A stretch of 64,000 nucleotides of DNA from Paracoxiella cheracis (GTDB lineage: Bacteria; Pseudomonadota; Gammaproteobacteria; Coxiellales; Coxiellaceae), in contig NZ_CP186485.1 of the NCBI RefSeq assembly GCF_049348705.1, positions 1,798,001 to 1,862,000 of the forward strand. Direction: 5' to 3'. The notes under the pieces were generated by a model. The model did not search any database, was not told where the DNA came from, and saw only the letters and a program-made list of their open reading frames with translations. Below, one piece after another: positions 35,733 through 45,062 of the stretch. Both the position numbers and the translations under genes were made by a program. Within the stretch, counting starts at the first letter, position 1. Each line of letters opens with the position of its first letter.

Positions 35733-37099
35733 GGCTTTGTTGCCTAACTAAAACATGAACAATCTATGTAATTTTTGCTGTCTATATTATAATCAGCACC
35801 CCAGGGTTTTCCAGCAGAAGGCGGTTCATATGCCAAATAAATATCCAAACAAAAAAGGCTGGACGATTCCCAAGCAGAAATACAAGGTGAGCAATTGGCG
35901 TGAATATAATAATGCATTACGCAATCGTGCCAATATTGAAATCTGGATATCCGATGATATTATTCATTCGTGGTATGAAAAAGATCGTGTGTATGATGGC
36001 AAAGGCGCACCCCAAAAGTTCACGGATCTTGCGATCATTACGTGCCATGAAATTCGGCAAGTTTTTCGTTTAGCGTTGAGGCAATGTCAAGGGTTTATGA
36101 ATTCAATTTTCAAGATGAAAGCCCTCGATGCGCGCCATGGAGAGCGAAGCGAAGGCGCGTATTCCGCGGTAGGCTCGGATTTTTTGCCGAGCGTAAGCGA
36201 CTGCAAAAAATCTTTACGAGCCGTCAAGTCATTTGAGAGCCCGTGCGTAGTCGAGCCGTGAGGTCGCGGAGCGCGGGCGACGAGGACGTCCGCGGCTATT
36301 TAAGTTGTCGCGTATTGCGAGTCGATTATTGACAGGGATGGCAATAATCTATCACGAGCATCGCGACACGCTTGTAATATAAAATCACCGGATTACAGTT
36401 GCTTGTCAAAACGGTTAGCGCTTTTAACTATTCAGTCGCCTCGTTACAGGAAAACGGAATCGGCAGATAAAAGCGTTGTGGCTATCGCCCTTGACTCCAC
36501 TGGGTTAAAACGGTTTGGCAGAGGTGAATGGCATCAGGAAACATATACATTATCAGCCAAACGGAGTTGGCGTAAATTGCATATAGCCGTTGATAATAAA
36601 CATATTATTCATGGTAATGATTTAACGGATCGCTTTACGGCGGATTGCCAAAGCGTTGCAACGTTATCAAAGCAACTTACTTGCAAAGTGGGCCATGTCA
36701 GCGCCGATGGTGCCTACGATAAGAATCCTGTTTATGAAATATTATCAAATTACTTTAAAGGAGCCGCTATAATAATGCCGCCTGATAGTGATGCTGTTTA
36801 TGATAAAAATAATCATACACAACGTAATGGTAATGTTAAGCAACTAAAAGCATTGGGCCGAATGGCTTGGCAACGAATAAGACAATACGGTTATCGGAAT
36901 TATTCAGAGTTGGCGATTCAACGCTACAAAAGAATATTGGGTAGTACGTTACATGCTCGAGATTTTGTACGGCAAAAAATCGAATCAATGATCGGTTGTG
37001 GTGTGTTAAATAAAATGACACGGCTAGGAATGCCGGCGAGTTATCGTTGCGCCTAAATTTTGCGACACAGACAAAGCCGTGAGGTTAGGCAACAAAGCC
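35733..37099 (+). mobile_element. IS903-like insertion sequence carrying SE-A5
   Basis: Both termini are present; the 1,367 bp equal 1,118 plus 249. The transposase is split: the N-terminal part reaches FKMKAL and the C-terminal part resumes at NIKSPDYSCL-equivalent sequence. Outer flanks (gcaattgaa and gttagtcga) do not match, so the insertion is not a simple one. Confidence 0.92.
36126..36374 (+). mobile_element. Structured element SE-A, copy A5 (249 bp)
   Basis: Forward SE-A, sense to the IS903-like transposase. Flanks atgaaagccct and taatataaaatc join exactly into the intact IS sequence known from 7340-7370, so no duplication or loss occurred. Confidence 0.94.
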
Positions 37100-37100
37100 G

Positions 37101-37382
37101 TTAGTCGATAAGGACAAACCGTTACGCTTTCTGTCATTTGTCTTATTCTCTTCACCCTTTTGGTCAGGATTCTTTGGTCCTGATTTCCATCAGTATGCGT
37201 TGGGCCTTTGGCACAGCCTAACGCCGTTTCAAGAAAACATTTTAGCCATGATTTGTGCCGCCGTTTTCGGTCGGAAAACGATTCCGAACTTCATCGGCGG
37301 CACCGTGCAGGCTGTGGTAGGTGGGTTCAGAAAATCTCAGTTGCCTGTTTTGCCAAATCCTGAGGACACTACGAAAAACTAA
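37101..37382 (+). pseudogene. C-terminal fragment resembling a 3TM phage holin
   Basis: The frame continues upstream of any start codon to the IS903-like end. It encodes DKPLRFLSFVLFSSPFWSGF, then QYALGLWHSLTPFQENILAM and AAVFGRKTIPNFIGG. Two or three hydrophobic segments and this wording resemble small prophage holins, which make membrane pores at lysis. The N-terminus was lost to the IS. It could be a prophage remnant; the identification is tentative. Confidence 0.4.
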
Positions 37383-37424
37383 GGCAGTCTACACCAGCCT
37401 AGTTTGTAGTAGTCAACCCTTAAT

Positions 37425-38597
37425 CTAACGTGCACCAAAGACTACGCTTTCGCCCTGATCTTTTTCTTCACCCCAATACTCTGTGTCCTCACTTGGATTC
37501 GCAAATAATATTGTTTCGCAACATCCCCGCTTGGCGTTCTGCTTTTGAAGATAACGCTTTAAATCATTTTCAGAACCACTAGGTATATGTATTTTCTGCT
37601 TGTTTACAACCTTGAATCCTTCACTATGTGACTTATTAGCAAACAATCCATTGGGATTAGTACTTTGGAGGTTAGAAGGACTGGCAAGGCTGCGTATGGG
37701 TAGAGTAGTGTTACTATGGAACTCGTTGCCGCACTCCTCGAAAAACGAAGATCGCTGACTATCGGGATGACTATAAAGGGTACTTTCTCGAAACTGAACC
37801 TGGTCCATTAAAATAGCTCCGATATGATTCACGCAACCTTGAACACCAGTTCTGACATTTTTAGGGGCCGGGTTATCACGCTTTTTTAACTTGGTCCTTG
37901 CACTCTGCAGTTCCGCGCATAAAGTAGAATGTGCTTCTGATGTGTAGTTTGATTCTTCCAATTCTTCCAAAGAACAAGCCCCCATCGAAGTGATAAGTGT
38001 ATTAACACTAGGGGCGGCAGGTAGGGGCAACAGGCCACTACTGCTACTGTCTTCGGGTTGTGGACTGGAAGCACAGTCCTGCAGTTGGGGGTTTCGTCTT
38101 CGACTCTTAGTATGAGCAAGATGCCCTGCAAATAAAGGAGAATCAAATGGTGCATAAACCCCCTGTCTACGCAAATCACATGGTTCATAAACCCCCTGTC
38201 TACGCAAATTATTCTGCGTCGTTCTTGAATTGGAAGGTAAGCCGTCCTTAACCCTACTCTCCTGTATACCACGACAAGCTGAGGCTTCGAAGTGTGCGGC
38301 CATGAACGCTCGTCGAGCTTGCTCTAGAGCGGCCAACTCCTTTGCACTGTTTTTGGATGCTATCATGGAGCGTTGTATTGTACTAATTAGCTCCCCCTGA
38401 TCACGAAAGGCATCACTTTTTAACGTTCTAGAATCAAGGGGTAATTGCGCAAGAACACCCTCAGCGTAACTCTGACAATCCAGCAGGAATAGCATTTTCT
38501 TTTTTATTCTTTTAGCTGATAGGATGTTAGGCTCTGAACCTGATGCACTATGCTTTACAGTAGATGCAGGGTGCTCATCAGTATTTTGTCTATTCAT
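37425..38597 (-). CDS. Hypothetical protein, candidate type IV (Dot/Icm) secreted effector
   Basis: A 390-residue hydrophilic protein without recognisable domain or signal peptide. It begins MNRQNTDEHPAS with GAGGAAAAT just upstream. Residues about 131-151 contain a tandem repeat, LRRQGVYEPCD then LRRQGVYAPFD. The last 25 residues are acidic (NPSEDTEYWGEEKDQGESVV), like the E-block signal of Dot/Icm substrates. Low-complexity serine-rich stretches (SSPQPEDSSSSG) are present. The effector role is inferred from these features and from a PmrA-like site upstream. It is a real gene by length and start context. Confidence 0.6.
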   Translation of the reverse strand: MNRQNTDEHPASTVKHSASGSEPNILSAKRIKKKMLFLLDCQSYAEGVLAQLPLDSRTLKSDAFRDQGELISTIQRSMIASKNSAKELAALEQARRAFMAAHFEASACRGIQESRVKDGLPSNSRTTQNNLRRQGVYEPCDLRRQGVYAPFDSPLFAGHLAHTKSRRRNPQLQDCASSPQPEDSSSSGLLPLPAAPSVNTLITSMGACSLEELEESNYTSEAHSTLCAELQSARTKLKKRDNPAPKNVRTGVQGCVNHIGAILMDQVQFRESTLYSHPDSQRSSFFEECGNEFHSNTTLPIRSLASPSNLQSTNPNGLFANKSHSEGFKVVNKQKIHIPSGSENDLKRYLQKQNAKRGCCETILFANPSEDTEYWGEEKDQGESVVFGAR

Positions 38598-39021
38598 ATT
38601 TTCCTCACTTAATTTTTTCTTAATGGGGCGCTTTATTTAGGGCTTAAGTGTAAAACAACGCGCCCTAATCATTGCTCACGAAAATAAAGTACAAAAAATT
38701 TCACTATTTAACCAGTTAAGGAAAAATTAATTTTTCTATTTTTTTCAATGAAAACGAGGGTATTTACCAGACCTCCTGCGAAACTAAAAATTGAACTTTT
38801 GGCTTCCAATAAAAGCAATTACTTGCGTCGCTAAAATTGTTCAAAATTTGATTTTCACAGAAGGTCTAATTTTAAATGCAAATATTATGAGCCCCTGCTC
38901 TGTCTAATTGAAATCTCAGATTCAATCACTTATGATGCACTTTAATGCGGTTCTGGCCAAAATCGTTAGACAATGAAAGTGTTATAACCAACTAATTATG
39001 TTTAATTTTACATGACTAAAT
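38598..39021. other. Upstream region of the candidate effector gene
   Basis: About 420 bp without a gene. An inverted repeat TTAGGGC/GCCCTAA lies at about 38637-38671. Two TTAA pairs with 11-bp spacing are seen, one of them in the orientation of the downstream gene. The part from 38760 to 39021 has no feature I recognise and ends at an IS903-like terminus. Confidence 0.5.
38715..38731 (-). promoter_or_regulatory. PmrA-like tandem TTAA site
   Basis: On the minus strand the sequence reads ATTAATTTTTCCTTAAC. It has two TTAA cores 11 bp apart, and the second is preceded by C, as in the PmrA box cTTAATatT-N2-cTTAATatT of Legionella and Coxiella. It lies about 120 bp upstream of the effector candidate start. 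In this AT-rich gap a chance match is possible. Confidence 0.35.
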
Positions 39022-39423
39022 GGCTTTGTTGCCTAACCTCACGGCTTTGTCTGTGTCGCAAAATTTAGGCGCAACGATAACTCGCCGGCATTCCTAGCCG
39101 TGTCATTCGATGCGCGCCATGGAGAGCGAAGCGAAGGCGCGTATTCCGCGGTAGGCTCGGATTTTTTGCCGAGCGTAAGCGACTGCAAAAAATCTTTACG
39201 AGCCGTCAAGTCATTTGAGAGCCCGTGCGTAGTCGAGCCGTGAGGTCGCGGAGCGCGGGCGACGAGGACGTCCGCGGCTATTTAAGTTGTCGCGTATTGC
39301 GAGTCGATTATTGACAGGGATGGCAATAATCTATCACGAGCATCGCGACACGCTTGTTATTTAAAACACCACAACCGATCATTGATTCGATTTTTTGCCG
39401 TACAAAATCTCGAGCATGTAACG
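39022..39423 (-). mobile_element. IS903-like element, end fragment carrying SE-A6
   Basis: Starts at GGCTTTGTTGCC and contains the transposase C-terminal codons as far as gagcatgtaacg, where another IS903-like copy begins at 39424. It contains SE-A6, so only about 153 bp are IS sequence. Confidence 0.9.
39108..39356 (+). mobile_element. Structured element SE-A, copy A6 (249 bp)
   Basis: Forward SE-A, antisense to the IS903-like transposase. Flanks ccgtgtcatt and ttatttaaaacacc join to the intact sequence apart from one substitution (aaaaca for aacaca); there is no duplication. Confidence 0.92.
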
Positions 39424-39770
39424 GGCTTTGTTGCCTAACTAAAACATGAACAATCTATGTAATTTTTGCTGTCTATATTATAATCAGCACCCCAGGATTT
39501 TCAAGCAGAAGGCGGTTCATATGCCAAATAAATATCCAAACAAAAAAGGCTGGACGATTCCCAAGCAGAAATACAAGGTGAGCAATTGGCGTGAATATAA
39601 TAATGCATTACGCAATCGTGCCAATATTGAAATCTGGATATCCGATGATATTATTCATTCGTGGTATGAAAAAGATCGTGTGTATGATGGCAAAGGCGCA
39701 CCCCAAAAGTTCACGGATCTTGCGATCATTACGTGCCATGAAATTCGGCAAGTTTTTCGTTTAGCGTTGA
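39424..39770 (+). mobile_element. IS903-like element, 5' fragment
   Basis: Begins with the left terminus and encodes the transposase N-terminus to RQVFRLAL, where a third copy begins at 39771. One difference near the start (cccaggattttc for cccagggttttc) separates it from copy 1. Confidence 0.92.
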
Positions 39771-39816
39771 GGCTTTGTTGCCTAACCTCACGGCTTTGTC
39801 TGTGTCGCAAAATTTA

Positions 39817-40065
39817 CAAGCGTGTCGCGATGCTCGTGATAGATTATTGCCATCCCTGTCAATAATCGACTCGCAATACGCGACAACTTAAATAGCCGCG
39901 GACGTCCTCGTCGCCCGCGCTCCGCGACCTCACGGCTCGACTACGCACGGGCTCTCAAATGACTTGACGGCTCGTAAAGATTTTTTGCAGTCGCTTACGC
40001 TCGGCAAAAAATCCGAGCCTACCGCGGAATACGCGCCTTCGCTTCGCTCTCCATGGCGCGCATCG
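39817..40065 (-). mobile_element. Structured element SE-A, copy A7 (249 bp)
   Basis: Reverse SE-A, sense to the transposase. Flanks gcaaaattta and ggcgcaacgataac join exactly to the intact IS sequence. The insertion is immediately before the transposase stop codon, so the element replaces the stop. Confidence 0.94.
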
Positions 40066-41040
40066 GGCGCAACGATAACTCGCCGGCATTCCTAGCCGTG
40101 TCATTTTATTTAACACACCACAACCGATCATTGATTCGATTTTTTGCCGTACAAAATCTCGAGCATGTAACGTACTACCCAATATTCTTTTGTAGCGTTG
40201 AATCGCCAACTCTGAATAATTCCGATAACCGTATTGTCTTATTCGTTGCCAAGCCATTCGGCCCAATGCTTTTAGTTGCTTAACATTACCATTACGTTGT
40301 GTATGATTATTTTTATCATAAACAGCATCACTATCAGGCGGCATTATTATAGCGGCTCCTTTAAAGTAATTTGATAATATTTCATAAACAGGATTCTTAT
40401 CGTAGGCACCATCGGCGCTGACATGGCCCACTTTGCAAGTAAGTTGCTTTGATAACGTTGCAACGCTTTGGCAATCCGCCGTAAAGCGATCCGTTAAATC
40501 ATTACCATGAATAATATGTTTATTATCAACGGCTATATGCAATTTACGCCAACTCCGTTTGGCTGATAATGTATATGTTTCCTGATGCCATTCACCTCTG
40601 CCAAACCGTTTTAACCCAGTGGAGTCAAGGGCGATAGCCACAACGCTTTTATCTGCCGATTCCGTTTTCCTGTAACGAGGCGACTGAATAGTTAAAAGCG
40701 CTAACCGTTTTGACAAGCAACTGTAATCCGGTGATTTTATATTAAGGGCTTTCATCTTGAAAATTGAATTCATAAACCCTTGACATTGCCTCAACGCTAA
40801 ACGAAAAACTTGCCGAATTTCATGGCACGTAATGATCGCAAGATCCGTGAACTTTTGGGGTGCGCCTTTGCCATCATACACACGATCTTTTTCATACCAC
40901 GAATGAATAATATCATCGGATATCCAGATTTCAATATTGGCACGATTGCGTAATGCATTATTATATTCACGCCAATTGCTCACCTTGTATTTCTGCTTGG
41001 GAATCGTCCAGCCTTTTTTGTTTGGATATTTATTTGGCAT
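39955..41040 (-). CDS. IS903-like transposase with an SE-A-encoded C-terminal extension
   Basis: The full transposase, MPNKYPNKKGW to SYRCA, is intact. Because SE-A7 entered just before the stop, translation would continue RCAPWRAKRRRVFRGRLGFF and end inside the element about 36 residues later. The extension is strongly basic. All catalytic residues are kept, so activity is possible. Confidence 0.75.
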   Translation of the reverse strand: MPNKYPNKKGWTIPKQKYKVSNWREYNNALRNRANIEIWISDDIIHSWYEKDRVYDGKGAPQKFTDLAIITCHEIRQVFRLALRQCQGFMNSIFKMKALNIKSPDYSCLSKRLALLTIQSPRYRKTESADKSVVAIALDSTGLKRFGRGEWHQETYTLSAKRSWRKLHIAVDNKHIIHGNDLTDRFTADCQSVATLSKQLTCKVGHVSADGAYDKNPVYEILSNYFKGAAIIMPPDSDAVYDKNNHTQRNGNVKQLKALGRMAWQRIRQYGYRNYSELAIQRYKRILGSTLHARDFVRQKIESMIGCGVLNKMTRLGMPASYRCARCAPWRAKRRRVFRGRLGFFAERKRLQKIFTSRQVI

Positions 41041-41137
41041 ATGAACCGCCTTCTGCTTGAAAACCCTGGGGTGCTGATTATAATATAGACAGCAAAAATT
41101 ACATAGATTGTTCATGTTTTAGTTAGGCAACAAAGCC

Positions 41138-41224
41138 ATGCGGACAATTCATACCGGTAGTCTCACTCAATCGTTCATTAAATGGACGAACAAAATACAG
41201 CATAGACTGAGATTTTACAAAACC
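41138..41224 (-). mobile_element. IS6-family element, 5' end fragment
   Basis: 87 bp from atgcggacaattcatacc to gattttacaaaacc, identical to the left terminus and first codons of the IS6-family transposase (MLYFVRPF...). The rest has been replaced by the IS903-like copy. Confidence 0.9.
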
Positions 41225-41248
41225 CTATTCTACGTATATGCTAAGAAT

Positions 41249-41485
41249 ATGGATATTGAAACACCTAAAAAACGTTTATACCGCTCTCGTAAAGAACGCA
41301 TGATCGGCGGCGTTTGTTCGGGCCTCGCAGATTACTTCAACATCGATCCAACCTGGATGCGCATTATCTTCGTCGTGCTTTTAATCGTCGCGTTCAGTAC
41401 GTTTTTTGCCTATATTATTCTGTGGATTATAATTCCAGAAGAACCGATCAAAACCCCTAGCGATTCTCCACCACTCGGCCCCTAA
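41249..41485 (+). CDS. PspC-domain membrane protein
   Basis: A 78-residue protein. KRLYRSRKERMIGGVCSGLA and DYFNIDPTWMRIIFV are the PspC signature, followed by a hydrophobic segment (VVLLIVAFSTFFAYIILWII). PspC-type proteins sit in the inner membrane and take part in envelope stress responses. The frame runs upstream into the IS6 fragment, so the true start was placed at ATG 41249 at the domain boundary. Confidence 0.85.
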   Translation: MDIETPKKRLYRSRKERMIGGVCSGLADYFNIDPTWMRIIFVVLLIVAFSTFFAYIILWIIIPEEPIKTPSDSPPLGP

Positions 41486-41556
41486 TCTCTTGCGCTTCAA
41501 ACACCCTAGTGCCAGAATGATGCCCCACGCATAACGCTAAGGCAGTACAATTCAAC

Positions 41557-42918
41557 ATGGACAAATCCATTAGCAAACCACTTCAAGACCAATGGTCGTC
41601 TAAATGGGCCTTTATCCTTGCGGCAACGGGTGCGGCGGTCGGATTAGGCAATATCTGGCGCTTTCCCTATATGGCCGGCGTTAATGGCGGCAGCGCCTTT
41701 GTTATCATTTATCTGATCTGCGTAGTTATAATTGGGTTAACCATCATGACGGCTGAAATCCTTATCGGCCGTCGTGGACGACGAAATCCAATCGATTCAC
41801 TTGCTGTTGTGGCTGAGGAAAATGGCCACTCTAGGCATTGGGGAATTTTGGGTTTGTGGGGCGCATTTGCATTGCTACTCGTCTTGTCTTTCTATAGCGC
41901 TGTGTCTGGCTGGTGTATTGCCTACTTATTTCGCAGCCTTAGTGGTGAATTCACACATTTAAACCCCACTCAAATTAGCCATATTTGGCAGGATTTTTTA
42001 TCTAACCCTTGGCATTTGTTAGGATGGCACACGCTGTTTATGGTGATGACGATGGGCGTGATCGTTTGCGGCGTCCAACAGGGTTTGGAGCGCGCCACCA
42101 AAATTATGATGCCCTTGTTGTATGTTATTTTGGCTGTCCTTGTGATTTATGCAGCGATCATTGGGGATTTTGCAAAAGCGGCGCATTTTTTATTTGATTT
42201 TAATATTCATAAAATTACAACTAATGTTGTTATCTCTGCCATGGGGCATGCGTTTTTTTCGTTAGCCCTTGGTGCGGGTGCGATGTTGATGTATGGCGCT
42301 TATGTCCCTAAAAAAGTGAATATTACTAATGCCGTTATCATTGTTGCTGGATTGGATGTGTTGGTGGCGATTTTATCTGGATTAGCGATTTTCCCTTTGG
42401 TTTTTGCTTACCATTTGCCACCACAATCAGGCCCGGGCTTGATGTTTGAAATCTTACCCATTGCTTTTGCAAAAATTAGCGGGGGTGCCATTATTGGTGG
42501 ATTATTTTTTATTTTGCTGATTTTTGCTGCGTGGACTTCTTCAATTAATTTGGCAGAACCGTTAATCACTATCACCATGGCGCGCCTGAAAGTAAAACGA
42601 AGCATCGCCGCACTCATGATCGGTGCTTTAGCTTGGTTGTTAGGCATCGGCTCACTGCTTTCATTTAATGTTTGGCAGCACGTGAAATTTTTTCATGTTT
42701 TCAGCGTATTCGATGCTGCAACGGCAATACCCATGGACGTTATTTTACCTCTCGGCGGTTTAGGATTTGCCATTTTTGCCGGATGGATCATGAAAACCCG
42801 CGAAACCCGAAATGAGTTGCAATTGACTAAGCCGATCATTTATCATGTTTGGCACTTCCTTGTGCGCTATATAGCGCCAGCGGGTATAATAATCATCTTT
42901 ATAAGTTCCATCTGGTAA
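41557..42918 (+). CDS. Na+-dependent transporter, SNF/NSS family
   Basis: A 453-residue LeuT-fold transporter with about 11-12 membrane segments. The hallmark first helix is WAFILAATGAAVGLGNIWRF, followed by NGGSAFVIIYLICV. It probably moves amino acids or related solutes with sodium; the substrate cannot be told from sequence. It lies 24 bp before an M20 peptidase gene, so the pair may be cotranscribed to take up and split peptides or amino acid derivatives. Confidence 0.92.
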   Translation: MDKSISKPLQDQWSSKWAFILAATGAAVGLGNIWRFPYMAGVNGGSAFVIIYLICVVIIGLTIMTAEILIGRRGRRNPIDSLAVVAEENGHSRHWGILGLWGAFALLLVLSFYSAVSGWCIAYLFRSLSGEFTHLNPTQISHIWQDFLSNPWHLLGWHTLFMVMTMGVIVCGVQQGLERATKIMMPLLYVILAVLVIYAAIIGDFAKAAHFLFDFNIHKITTNVVISAMGHAFFSLALGAGAMLMYGAYVPKKVNITNAVIIVAGLDVLVAILSGLAIFPLVFAYHLPPQSGPGLMFEILPIAFAKISGGAIIGGLFFILLIFAAWTSSINLAEPLITITMARLKVKRSIAALMIGALAWLLGIGSLLSFNVWQHVKFFHVFSVFDAATAIPMDVILPLGGLGFAIFAGWIMKTRETRNELQLTKPIIYHVWHFLVRYIAPAGIIIIFISSIW

Positions 42919-42942
42919 TCAGTCTTCTATCGGGAAACAGTA

Positions 42943-44376
42943 ATGAGCACACAGTACATCGAAAAAAACGCGAAAAAAATCTATGAAGAAATATCAAAAA
43001 CCTGGGACGACAGCATCATCCCCGAATTAGTCGAATATATCAAAATTCCCAATAAATCCGTTCATTTCGATCCTGACTGGAAAAAGCATGGCTACATGGA
43101 TAAAGCGATGGCGCTCATCAAAACGTGGTGTGAAAAACAACCTATTAAAGGCATGAAGTTAGAATTGCATGAAATGGAAGGTCGCACGCCACTTTTATTT
43201 ATCGAAATCCCCGGAGAAATCGATGAAACCGTTTTGCTGTACGGTCACATGGATAAGCAACCCGAAATGAAAGGTTGGGATCCAGACCTTGGTCCGTGGA
43301 AACCCGTTTTAAAAGACGACAAGCTTTATGGTCGCGGTGGCGCGGACGATGGTTATTCCTCTTTTGCGTCCTTAACCGCTATTGCTACGTTACAACGTCA
43401 CAATATTCCCCATGCACGTTGTGTTGTGATTATCGAGGGCTGCGAAGAAAGTGGCAGTGCTGATTTACCTTTTTATCTCACCAAATTAAAAGATCGTATT
43501 GGTAATCCGAATTTAGTGATTTGTTTGGACACCGGCTGCGGTAATTACGAACAGATGTGGAGCAGCACCTCCTTGCGCGGCATTGTCGCCGGTAAATTAA
43601 ACATCGAAATGTTAACGAATGGTATTCATTCAGGCGTTGGCAGCGGCGTTGTACCTTCAACTTTTTTGGTGTTGCGCCAATTGTTAAATCGCCTCGAAGA
43701 TCCGAATACCGGCGGAGTGATTTTAAAAGATTTAATGGTCGATATACCTAAACACCGCGTTGAACAAGCACGTCAAACTGCAGAAACCGTTCGGGATATC
43801 TTTTTTAACTCATTTCCATTTCTGCCTGGTGTAAAACCAATAACAGACGACATCGCCGAGCTTTTGCTGAATCAAACCTGGCGACCACAGTTGTCGGTGA
43901 TCGGCATGGATGGGTTACCAACCACGGCTAACGCCGGCAATGTTACTGTGCCATCTTTAACGGTTGGCATCTCTTTTCGTGTACCGCCTACGTGTGATGT
44001 CGAAAAAGCGACCGCCGCCCTTAAAAAAGAGCTCGAACGCGATCCACCTTACCATGCAAAAGTAACGTTCGAACCCGATACACCCGGGACCGGCTGGGAA
44101 GCACCTAAGTTAGAGGAGTGGCTGAAAAAAGCTAACAATGAAGCCTCCATGCAATTTTATGACAAACCGGCTGCTTATTTTGGTGAGGGTGGCAGCATTC
44201 CATTCATGGGCATGCTTGGCAAAATGTATCCCGGCGCACAGTTTTTAATTACGGGAGTATTAGGCCCAAAATCCAATGCACATGGTCCTAATGAATTTTT
44301 GCATATTCCTATGGCAAAAAAGATCACGGGTTGTGTTGCATCTGTTTTAGCTGCGCATTATGAACAGTTTAAATAA
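42943..44376 (+). CDS. M20-family metallopeptidase (dipeptidase-like)
   Basis: A 477-residue di-zinc peptidase. Metal and catalytic motifs are LLYGHMDKQP, YGRGGADDGY, IEGCEESGS and VICLDTGCG. The dimerisation domain is in the middle (GIHSGVGSGVVPS). The C-terminus with GPKSNAHGPNEF supplies the last metal ligand. M20 relatives of this length cleave dipeptides or acylated amino acids. It overlaps the following MFS gene by 17 bp. Confidence 0.92.
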   Translation: MSTQYIEKNAKKIYEEISKTWDDSIIPELVEYIKIPNKSVHFDPDWKKHGYMDKAMALIKTWCEKQPIKGMKLELHEMEGRTPLLFIEIPGEIDETVLLYGHMDKQPEMKGWDPDLGPWKPVLKDDKLYGRGGADDGYSSFASLTAIATLQRHNIPHARCVVIIEGCEESGSADLPFYLTKLKDRIGNPNLVICLDTGCGNYEQMWSSTSLRGIVAGKLNIEMLTNGIHSGVGSGVVPSTFLVLRQLLNRLEDPNTGGVILKDLMVDIPKHRVEQARQTAETVRDIFFNSFPFLPGVKPITDDIAELLLNQTWRPQLSVIGMDGLPTTANAGNVTVPSLTVGISFRVPPTCDVEKATAALKKELERDPPYHAKVTFEPDTPGTGWEAPKLEEWLKKANNEASMQFYDKPAAYFGEGGSIPFMGMLGKMYPGAQFLITGVLGPKSNAHGPNEFLHIPMAKKITGCVASVLAAHYEQFK

Positions 44377-45062
44377 CAAAGCTAGCCGACTGATTCCTTT
44401 ATTTCTCGTTATTTTTATCGATTCACTGGGATATTTTTTGGTGATCCCCGTGTTGTTGCGTTTATTTATTCATGGCGAATATGGATTACTCTCACCATCC
44501 ACAAGTTTAACCACTCGCAATTTGCTCTATGGCATCACAGTCACGCTATCGCCATTAGCATTTTTATTGAGTGCCCCTATTATTGGTAACGTCTCTGATC
44601 GATACGGGCGCAAAAAAACGATGTTTTGGTGTTTGGTTGGCTCTTTCATAGGATTTATTTTGCCGATTATCGGCATTCTAACGGGCAGTTTAACTTTATT
44701 GCTGTTAGGGCGCTTCATCGCCGGTGCATCATCAAGCAGTCAACCGGTAGCTCAAGCGGCAATTGCGGATTTTACCACCGGCAAACAAAAAGCTTTTTAC
44801 CTTGCCATGATCGGATTTGCGATGACACTCGCGATGGTGTTAGGCCCTTTAGGTGGCGGTTATTTATCCGATTCACATCTTGTTAGATGGTTTAATGTGA
44901 TGACGCCGTATTGGGCCGGTGTTGTTTTGTCGTTAATTAATATCGTTTTATTGCTGATTTTTTATCGCGAACAACCCAGTGAGCAGAAAAAACTACATCT
45001 GACGTCTGCTAGCGAATCGCTAAATGTATTATTCACCATTATCGGCAAATCGAGCGTCAGCC
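44360..45062 (+). pseudogene. MFS transporter, N-terminal half, cut by an IS6-family element
   Basis: The start MNSLNNKASRL overlaps the M20 gene. Six membrane segments and the MFS motif GNVSDRYGRKKTMFW are present, then RFIAGASSSSQPVAQAAIAD and a central loop. It ends at FTIIGKSSV at the IS6 terminus. A full protein would be about 400 residues, so the second six helices are missing. The type resembles TetA-like drug:H+ antiporters. Confidence 0.88.

Larger units (their letters stand above)
39771..41137 (-). mobile_element. IS903-like insertion sequence carrying SE-A7
   Basis: Both termini present; 1,367 bp equal 1,118 plus 249. It lies against two other cut copies of itself on the left and an IS6-family remnant on the right. 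No target duplication is seen. Confidence 0.93.

Noticed and set aside
36126..36374. SE-A as a self-splicing group I or group II intron
   Set aside because: Exact joining of flanks fits an intron, but about half of the copies are antisense to the gene they interrupt. The 5' flank is not always T, the ends do not match GTGYG...AY, and I could not place a group I core or a domain V. It remains worth a covariance-model search.
38606..38624. CTTAAT-TTTTT-CTTAAT as a PmrA box
   Set aside because: Spacing fits, but it is on the wrong strand for the effector candidate and overlaps its ribosome-binding region.
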